Shown here in pieces: positions 54,801 through 64,000 of a stretch of 64,000 nt of DNA. The translations under genes and the position numbers were made by a program. The notes under the pieces are model-generated. The model saw only the letters and a program-made list of their open reading frames with translations, made no database searches and had not been told where the DNA came from. The stretch is from NCBI GenBank assembly GCA_037975125.1, contig CM075862.1:57955279-58019278 (forward strand), given 5' to 3'. Positions within the stretch are counted from its first letter, which is position 1, and each line of letters begins with the position of its first letter. The DNA comes from Latrodectus hesperus. Lineage: Eukaryota; Arthropoda; Arachnida; Araneae; Theridiidae.

Positions 54801-57431
54801 TGAAGGGTATATTTGCATAACACAAGGTATATTTAGATATATTTGCATAATATAAGAGTCTTTCAATACAATGTGATACTTATTTTCTTTAAGGCAATCA
54901 TTTCCAAATATTCTGAATTTTTCCAAAATAATTATGTGAATTATTCTGACTTCGAAAGATAAATTATTTAAAAGCCGTTTGTTAGAGATTTTGAAACAAA
55001 TATTTAATCCTTTTTCCCAAAAGAAAAGAAGCATATGAGTATTTTCATGCATTAATCAAGAAAACAATTGCTTATTTGATTCTTTTTGAATTTCGCTATT
55101 TTCAATATACCGTTTGAATTTATTTATTGTAAAATCAGCTAATATTTCTTTCAAGATACAACAGAATTTAAAAATACTATATGCGATCCTAAACTGATAA
55201 AAAGCAATCACTTTATTTATATTCCTACTTATTTAAAAATGATTAGAAATAGGCATATGCTTTAACAAGAAATATCCTATTTCAATTATTTTCCCTATAT
55301 TTAACTTTTTGAATAACATGCGTTTTTAGATTGGTTACCCATTACTTAAAAATGGCTAGTAGATATTTAAACTAATCGAATAATTGATTTTTCTTTTTTA
55401 TTTAATGATGCCATTGAATCAGGTAATTGCATTCTTTATTATAATTATTTTTTATTTTTGTTATAGAAAAGATATTTTCCTTTTAGAGGAATCTACTTAG
55501 TTAAAATACACATAGGTTTTTTTTTTTATTTTGTATCATGTAAAGCCAATAACATGCTTTAACTATTTATTTTATTGTAAAAAGTTATATATAGCACTTT
55601 TTAGATTTTACGTTATTTTATTTCCATAAATTTCGTATACCCTATTGGTTGTTATTAATATCTATAATACAAAAAGGATTGTTTCATTTTTATATTTAAT
55701 AACTTCCAAACATGTTAGTATGTAAAAATATTGAAATTTTTACAGTATCCAAAAATTCAGAAATAACTAAGGTAATTAATTTTACAATATCTTATTAAAA
55801 TCGGGTAAAGATATTTGCGATTATATATTTCTAAAAAAAGGAATTTCATAGACAACAGGAAAAGCATTTCACTTTCCTTGGTCACATAGAAACCAATGTA
55901 GCTAAAACAAAAGAGGTGGAGAGCTAAAATCATTTAGATTGTTTTACTTACTTTGAAATTATTACATTATAAGTATTTTCATCTATTACATAATTGGATG
56001 CATGAAGATGTTTAGGATCCATAAATGTGTATTGGAAGTCCTAAAAGCAAAACAAGTTTTAATAATTCATGCTATATTTTAATATTCTTTTAATCCATCA
56101 AACTATTCCCAAAACTTAGAATACAATAAAAAAGGAACATAACCTCATTCATTTCTGTCATAATTATTCTATCAAAATTATTATTACTTCTATTATGATC
56201 AAAATAATAATTACAGTAAATTACTTTATACATTTAACTATTTTGAAATACTTTAGTATTTTATTCAACAAAATATGAGTAAGTAATATTTATAAAGATT
56301 GGACAGGTAAATAATAAAGCTCAAAGTAACAAACTATGTAAATATTTATTATTTTTTTAAAAACGTTTACTTTTTAAAAACTAACGTTTACTTTTTAAGA
56401 ACTGCGTTCTAACGTAACGCAACTTTTAAAACGTTTTTAAAAATTGCAAAAATATTTTACTTTTCTTTTAATTTATTAAAAGTATGTCATTTTGATCTAA
56501 AATGTACAGTTCTTTGAACATTTATCGTTTTTTGAAGAACAAATTTTTGTAAAATAAAATTAAATAACATCCTTAAAAATAATGTTCAATTAAAAAAAGA
56601 ACAATGAAAAATCATTTTGAAATGTATAAAACATAATTCAGCACATTTCCTTAATACTTACTAATTTTTTTAATTTAATGTGTATGTATGATTGTGTACA
56701 TTTTATTTGTGATTCACTTCATTAACACTAATTTATATAAATTGTAAAAAGTTGTTATATTTTAGTAGGGCTTCATACGTAATCTTTATTTTGTTATCAT
56801 TGATAATTATATTATGTATTATTTGATAATTCTTCACGCATCTCAATGAAGATAGTATGAGAAAAATATTTATCAATTGTTATTTTTTCAGTTAATTAAA
56901 TATACTATAAGTTACGAGCAGAAAAGCTTTTCATTACTTTTATATTTAGCTTTGAGAACGAATTATCCTCTAGAAGAATTTAAATTATTCAATATTTTTT
57001 GAGGAAAATTGGTATTTTGCTTATTTATTTTCTATTTATTATATCCCTATAAATCGCTAATAATTATTTATTTTTTATATGGAATTTAACAAATGCAAGA
57101 TTTAGCAATATTAAATATTAAGAGGAATTTATTCTTCGATTTCCAGACCTAAAGTATCTAATTTAATTTAGAATTCATTTAAACAAAACACTTAATACGT
57201 ACCTTGATTACATGTAATTGCATATTTAAATTATAATTTTACTTTGAAAAAAATGTGAAGTATTTTAATTAAGTTGGGTTATAAAATTTGTATCCTTGTA
57301 ATAATAATTAGTAGCTTAAAATGCTTGATTAGGATTGTTATTTAACATGATGCTTATTTCATTTCCATTTTCTCTCCAATTTTTGTTAAATTACTAAAAT
57401 TATTCTAAACATTCATTAAGGTTTCTAGAAG

Positions 57432-57567
<136 letters not shown>

Positions 57568-59453
57568 CAATTTAAAATATGATTATATTATTTACATTAA
57601 TCCAAATGCTAAATATGCCATAAAAATGTTTCGAACTGTATGTATACAAAATAATGCTATATACATTTTATAATGGTTAATCACAAGACAATTTTTCCAT
57701 TCACCAATACACTCTGTTTATTTTAATAAATGGAATTAATGAAGTAAAATAATGAAAAAAATTAAAGGCGTTTGATAACCTTGAAAATTAATATGAAAAT
57801 TTGATTTGTGAAAATTACTCCATATATAAAATTTATTCAGTAAGGATTTAAAAAAATAAATATAACATGATAATTATTTCGAAGCCTATTATAAAAGGCA
57901 AATATGTTTCCTTAACTTAGAAGAAATTGGCAAAATTTTAAAGTTTTAAAATCGATTTTATAAACATAAGCATGAATATAGCATGAAATACTTGAAATCT
58001 TACTAAATTCAATTGTTTATTAGCATATATTTCAAAATTTATTTTTGTTAGATTTTTATTGTTTTACACTGTTGTTTATATCTATATATATGAAAAGGGA
58101 GATGAAAAGAGTTCTGTAAAGATTAACGATTTCTGTAAGTCCTATAAGTGTCTCGCAACTTATTCTAGGACACTTTGCAACTGACAGCACAAACATTTTT
58201 ACTGACTTTATCTGGCAGGAGCTGCCGGCTATGTCAACAATTTATCGGAAAGATGCTCTTTATAGATACCTAAATATGTCGTATTGATAGTAATACTTTA
58301 TGTCATTTTTGCTATTTTTTTACAATTCGTTTGGTGAAAATAAAACGCGTACAAAAATCAGAAGAAAACTTGTTGCAGAATTTATTTTTTACTTATTTAT
58401 TAACTTCAAATTTCATAATTATTACAGGTATTTACCTGTGACTTAATATTCTAATAATTATGAATAAATATGTCATATTTTATTTACTTACAGCTTTAAA
58501 TTATTTTTTGTTAAAAAAGATAATCATTTTTTAACTATTTATCGGAACCAATAAAAATATCGTTCATTGATTTATTTTTAGCTCTAATTAAAACATTCTC
58601 CATTTACAATTATCAATAAAACAAAACTTTATTAAAATATATGTTTTGAAAGCTCTGCACATTAAAAAAGAAGTTCGGTAAATTTATTAAAAATATTTCA
58701 ATTTCTAATAGTTTGAATATTAGTGAAATGAATGAAATCAGCAATACAATTATAGATTTTTTGAAATATGGATGATTTTTTTAAAAATGATTGTATATTT
58801 TTTTGTGAACGATATGTTCATTTCTTTCTTACAAAAATATATTGGATTTTTATAATGAAAATATTTAATATAAAATTAAATAGCTTTATCAAATTTTAAT
58901 TAATATTGCATTGTCTTTTTAAAACATATAAATTCATTTGTCGTAGTAATATTGTATGTGCTCTGTAAAATGCGGATGCACAAATAAAATTCATTAGCTC
59001 AATGCAAATTAAAATTGTTACTCATAAGTACTTTAATACTTTTATTATGGCATTATAAACCAATGAAACTATTTTTTATATTTTATATTTCAATAATTGT
59101 GTAACATAAATAAAACACTTTGTATTGAACCCAGAATCATTCCTTTAAAACATACTTTAAATCTTTAAGTTTTCAAATTTATTCATTGAAATTAATTATC
59201 AAGCCACTTTAGTGCCTGAAAAATTAACTGTGATGCCTAAATTATTTTTGGATTGTATGACATATTTTATAAATGGAAGGATTTATGTAACATATGAATA
59301 AATATTTTAATTCGGTACTTAATAGCAAAACACCACTTACATAAATTATTCATTTATTGCTGAATTTTATGATTTGATGATTTAATTTTGTGTATAATAC
59401 AAAGGTAAAATGAATCTGTTACAGTGAATGACCGAAACTAGAGAATGTCAATT

Positions 59454-59465
59454 TTCACCGGTGAA
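59454..59465. repeat. 12-bp perfect palindrome TTCACCGGTGAA
   Basis: A GC-containing palindrome in a less AT-rich patch upstream of the integrase fossil. It could be a subterminal or transposase-binding motif of that element, but no second copy is visible at the other end. Confidence 0.5.
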
Positions 59466-59734
59466 TGTGAACGCATACTATATACGATTGAATATTTCAT
59501 TACATTCTTGTACATTCAGACCCTTACCAGTGCATGTCGATGTTCACAGATATGCTGTTGTGGAGGTCGAAAAGAGAAAAGCTGAAGTCAACAAAGAGGC
59601 AACTGGCTGTCAACAGCCAAATGCTTTTCTTTGAAGGGAATTAATTAGCTTCGGCAGTCTTATGCTAAATGTAAAAATGAGAGAGACATTTTAATTTTTT
59701 TTTCAGATACCCCCTAATTTATACTGAGAAGATA

Positions 59735-60760
59735 CGGAAGTCAAACACACTGACACAATCGTTATCTTTTTTTGAAAAAGTTAAATCCATAATTGTGGAT
59801 ACACAAGAAGAAAACTTTTTTTTATTTTTCTCAAGAAAAGTTTTCTAAAATAATTTCCGAAGTGGTTTCTGCTGAAATTAAATACAACACACCTTTGGAG
59901 TACATATGATTAAAATGTTTTGACGTTTTGAAAATTAATGAAGCAAAGTTAATTGTGCTATTAAAACGAAGAAAAAATAATGTAAAACATTATGTTACAG
60001 ATAAGATATTGTATGATTTGTTTATTGAATTAAATAGTCAGCATATTGAATAAAACTCGAAGAAAAATAGACCATGAAAGAAGAACACATATGATTAAAG
60101 AGTTGCAAGTAAAATATAAAAACATTGCGTATGAAGTTGTAATTTAAATTTATGCAAACATTGTCACATAAAATATAGTGCACTTAAGAAAGGTATTGTT
60201 GTGAAACCAATGATCAATTCTGAGTTCAACTGATGTTGTAAAGATGATCTGATAGATCTGCAGTCAAACAGAGATGAAAAATAATGTTTTTTAATGCTGT
60301 TTCAAAATTATTCAACTAACTATATTTACCAACGAAAGAAAGCTAACCAGGTAGTATATCACGTTCTTCCAATAATTTTGACATTAGGTACTTCTGAAAT
60401 ATAACAAATTAAAAATGGTAGAAAATTCAGAAATATTCCCTATGTGGAAATATGTTTAGATAATTCATGGAAAGTCTCGTCACAGTCAAACACAGGACTC
60501 AGTTGAAAGTGCCAGTCAGGATTTATAAAACATGCTAACTACATGAATGATAACGATGGAAATAAATGCTTAGATAGTTTACCTTTAACTCAATTTGATA
60601 AGAACTCTATAAGCCATGAATGAATTCATCAAAGTCCTTATGAAGTTATTTTTTGCGTTAAAGCAAAAAAAATCATGGCATCATCCGTTTTGTATAGCGA
60701 ACTAATCGCAAATTTTGAAACCGCAGAACAACTCGAAGAAGCTGCCAACTCTATATGATT
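59735..60760 (+). pseudogene. Integrase fossil, KRBA2/Ginger-like DDE element
   Basis: Decayed coding sequence resembling the integrase-type transposases annotated as KRBA2-like in arthropods, related to Ginger DNA transposons and Gypsy integrases. Blocks in order are EKVKSIIVDTQEENFF (about 59775), RRTHMIKELQVKYKNIAYEV (about 60080-60140), GIVVKPMINSEFN (about 60195) and DLIDLQSNRDEK with the first catalytic Asp (60246-60281). Next come the RANEVVYH-like stretch KKANQVVYHVLPIILTLGT (about 60330), the DNGREF block decayed to KNGRKF (second Asp lost, about 60415), the HGKSRHSQ region near 60470, and SSVLYSELIANFETAEQLEEA (about 60680-60740). Many stops and frameshifts. No terminal repeats or target duplication identified. 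Nonfunctional. Confidence 0.75.
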
Positions 60761-62361
60761 TTCATAATAAATGACAATAATAAATGGTTTTGAACCCACT
60801 AATTTTCAAGAATACCACCAATTTGTAGTGTTTTGAAGAAAATATTATTTCTGGCAAAAAGTTAAGAAGTTGTGACACCGAAAACCATTTTCCATAGAAA
60901 CATATTGAAGGGAACGTGCATCGCCACATCAAGTTCTGACTGGAAACATGATTTAATTTTTATAAAAAAAATAAGGTCACATAAGATAATCTTCTACTAC
61001 TATCAACAGTAAAAATCTTATTAACCTAAACATAGCAATTTCCTCCTTTCACCAGATTTCGGTCTTTCTTTGCATCATATACATTTACAAGAGCTAAAAA
61101 TTTTCTAAGTATTTTATACTGCATTAAATAATATAATAAAGCAAATTTAATTTTAAATAATTTGTATGTTGTATATGAAATTGTTCATCTAGGAATTTTT
61201 GTGGCACATGTCTGTTCTCTAAAGAGTGCTGTGAGATTCAGATACCTGCAGTAGAATGTCCTCATTTAGCTTAAATAGTAGATCTTTGTCTTTGCAAGTG
61301 TTCCATTTAATACAATGCTTCGTCATCTGCTACATGAAAAATGGATGAAACTTTGCTCAAAAGCAACAAACAAAAATCCGAAGTGCTTTCACTATTGTAC
61401 TTCATAATCTTCTGAGTTATTCTTTTAAATGTATATTGTTACGTTTAAATAGTGATGATCGAAGTGACTATAGTTCACATAATTTATGATTACACAATTA
61501 GATTTTCATAATTGTTACACAGTAGATTTTTTAGATGACAGAAGATTGGTGTCAATATTTCTTTTTATAGTACAAACGCTTATTTAGAATTAAGGAATAT
61601 TTATTTATACTCAATATATTACCCTTGATTATTCAAACATATTACATTTGCTTAAATATCATCAAACTAGACTTACAACAATCTTTTTTTACTGAAACTG
61701 CATGCTTTCAAGTTAGTTGTCTCATTAAAATAAATATCATAGGAGAGATGAGAAACTATTACGACTCAATTAATCTACGACACGAAAGACAATAACACTT
61801 TTTCATGTCTCCTGTTTTTCTTGGATGAATTTATTATTAGTTATTTTATTGAATATGTGGTATCTAAAATCCATATCTTAGAATTTCTTAGAATTCAGAG
61901 AAAACGTAAAAATTTATAGTATTTTATTTATATTTATAAATTTAAGACTAGTTTGCTTTTATCTGACTTATTATTAACCAGCTCAATTTTTCTTCATTCA
62001 TGTTTGATTAAAATATGAATTTTACTGATTTTTACGAAACAGATCAAAGGAAGTTATATCATTTTTTCAGTAAAAGGCATATAAAACTTCTCAAACCTTC
62101 TCACAATCATGCAAACTTACTTACTATACCAACGCGGATGTGTAAAAAAACGTTATTGAATCAACATTTTTTTGCCATTTTTTTGACAAAACTTTACAGT
62201 AATTTTATTTTTTTAATAGTGTAGTAAAATGAACGAAAAATTATGAAATAAATAGTGAAAAATCATTCAATTACACACTTAAGCATAAATGTGGATATAG
62301 TACCATTTTCATTGAAAAAATAAAATTTCAGATACCCACTTTTAATGATTGATTACTTTCA

Positions 62362-62397
62362 TTAATTTACATATATATTGGCATATATGTAAATTAA
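62362..62397. repeat. Perfect 15-bp stem-loop
   Basis: TTAATTTACATATAT (62362-62376) pairs exactly with 62383-62397 around a 6-base loop ATTGGC. A partial copy of the right arm with the TTGGCATA motif follows at about 62402-62420. Confidence 0.82.
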
Positions 62398-62622
62398 GTT
62401 ATATACATATATGTTGGCATAACAATATTATTTATGAAAACACTTTAATTTTACTCATATGATGCACAAATTTGCTTAATTCAAAGACCATGGTACTTTT
62501 CTATTTTTGCTTCAATTTCATGACTATTTTATTATATCTGATCTTCGGCATTTGATATTTAATATCATCCACGTTTGTCTGTTCTGTTACTAAGTTCTAG
62601 AAAATTTTCTCATCATTTAAAA

Positions 62623-62897
<275 letters not shown>

Positions 62898-63249
62898 CCA
62901 ACGTGATGTAATTTGTTTTAATTATTTAAAAATGTGATTAAATTTATTGCATTAAATAATATCAAAAAACAAATATTTTTTTTTGATTTAAATACTATAG
63001 ACGTTAGTGTTGACTTATGTAAAATATTCTTGAATATTTGTTTTAATGACAAACTCTTATTACAAAAATATTTATTAACACATATTGAATGACAAAGTGC
63101 AACAAATATAAGAAGTATATGAGCAATATAATTGTCAAACCTCCTCAGAATGTATGTGGTCACTCTGCTTTCACATTTAACTTTGTTTTTATTACTAGTT
63201 TATTTTCTATTACCCAAAAAAAAATAGCCAGAACAAGTTAGTCAAGGAA

Positions 63250-63960
63250 AAATCCATTAGTCTGACTGCCGTGTCTGGGGAATTCTCCTTTATTATTTCG
63301 ATGCAAGAATATTCCCTTTTCACTATTTGTCTTCATTAAGTCTCGACGCATGAGGTCGAAAAATGAATACATTAAGATGCCATATATGTAGTAACAATTT
63401 AATAAAATAACAAGATCATTGTTCCCAGATTGTGAAGAAAGAGCAGATAAGCACTAAGTTGTACTTAATTTTTATTGCATGGAATAAAAAGCAAAGCAAG
63501 AATTCATGAACTTATTTACATATCTTCTGGGAAGTCATTATTCTGTACGCGTAGAATAAGCTTTAACTTTTCGACAGCACAGTACTGTAACCAGAAGCTG
63601 CTATTGTAATTTGGTATTCATTTTCCAAGGTTCAGTTGGAGAAGTGTTTAACTTTATGGATGACAATGCATGATCACTCAGGTCCCATGATTTAGCAGCA
63701 GTTAGAAAGTTAAGATATCACTGAAAAGAGTAGCCAAAGTAATTTCTTCATTTAAATCCCAATGATCTTGTGTAATTTGGATAAATATTATTTTATCCTC
63801 TGAGGAATGTCCTAAAACTAAACACATGCTGAGTGAGGAATAGTCATTCTTATATCAGTAACTGTTAGGCAATCTGTTGTAGTTATGGAGCAACAAAACG
63901 AAGCCACCATTGCAGTAAGTGTAAGCTCTATATTTTTCTAATGCAAATTTGCATGTCGTT
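63250..63960 (+). pseudogene. Tc1-type transposase fossil near window edge
   Basis: Plus-strand remnant of a Tc1 transposase. STVTRSCYCNLVFIFQGSVGEV at about 63578-63645 corresponds to the strand before the second catalytic Asp, and FMDDNA at 63653-63670 is that Asp block, intact. ATKRSHHCSK/NEATIAV at about 63890-63922 corresponds to the RRCEATIAVRG C-terminus. The Glu block is unclear and frames shift several times. The region is clearly less AT-rich than the sequence to its left. Upstream limits are uncertain and the element's right terminus lies beyond or near the window end. It resembles the 8.8-kb fossil. Confidence 0.62.
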
Positions 63961-64000
63961 ATTCCTCTTGAAATGAGATTATTGTATAATGGTATTATGA

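Noticed and set aside
54708..55052. 114-codon reverse open frame
   Set aside because: No recognisable motif, an AT-driven amino-acid mix (Ile, Leu, Asn, Phe, Lys), and it spans a local duplication.

Overview
The window is very AT-rich, gene-poor eukaryotic DNA. Ten long (TA)n-type microsatellites, retroposons, and decayed Tc1/mariner, hAT, piggyBac and KRBA2/Ginger-type elements point to an arthropod, and by overall style most likely a spider or other arachnid. That taxonomic call is inference, because no host gene or rRNA is present to test it. I see no intact protein-coding gene, no tRNA or rRNA, no CRISPR array and no prokaryotic feature. The long blank stretches are AT-rich intergenic or intronic DNA in which short open frames look like chance.

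Almost all recognisable content is transposon debris. From left to right: a possible mariner-type terminus (836-973); a complete but dead hAT element of the ZBED5/FAM200 type with an exact 8-bp target duplication (6015-8594); and a nested stack at 8800-13345. In that stack a Tc1-type transposase fossil was split by a second hAT element (GTF2IRD2-like, BED finger) at 9234-13312. The second hAT was itself invaded by a 367-bp piggyBac-type MITE (TTAA on both sides), a 312-bp retroposon (13-bp target duplication) and a GC-rich LTR-like segment carrying a textbook TATA/initiator core promoter.

A second nested locus at 16978-19331 is a Tc1 element with about 24-bp inverted termini. Its 5' region holds an 817-bp internally deleted non-LTR retrotransposon with a 13-bp target duplication and a (GAA)n tail. 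Further right come a 5'-truncated reverse-strand LINE with RT and RNase H remnants (24460-27260), a dead mariner (32588-33854), a dead Tc1-like element (43450-44252), a KRBA2/Ginger-like integrase fossil (59735-60760) and another Tc1 fossil running towards the right edge (63250-63960).

The only stretch that might be host coding sequence is a 77-codon open frame on the minus strand at 51374-51604, next to a self-complementary TATC/TA/GATA microsatellite. Nothing amounts to a convincing new biological system. The value lies in the stratigraphy of insertions: target duplications and broken reading frames let the order of events be read directly. All genes described are inactivated, so no functional pathway is proposed.
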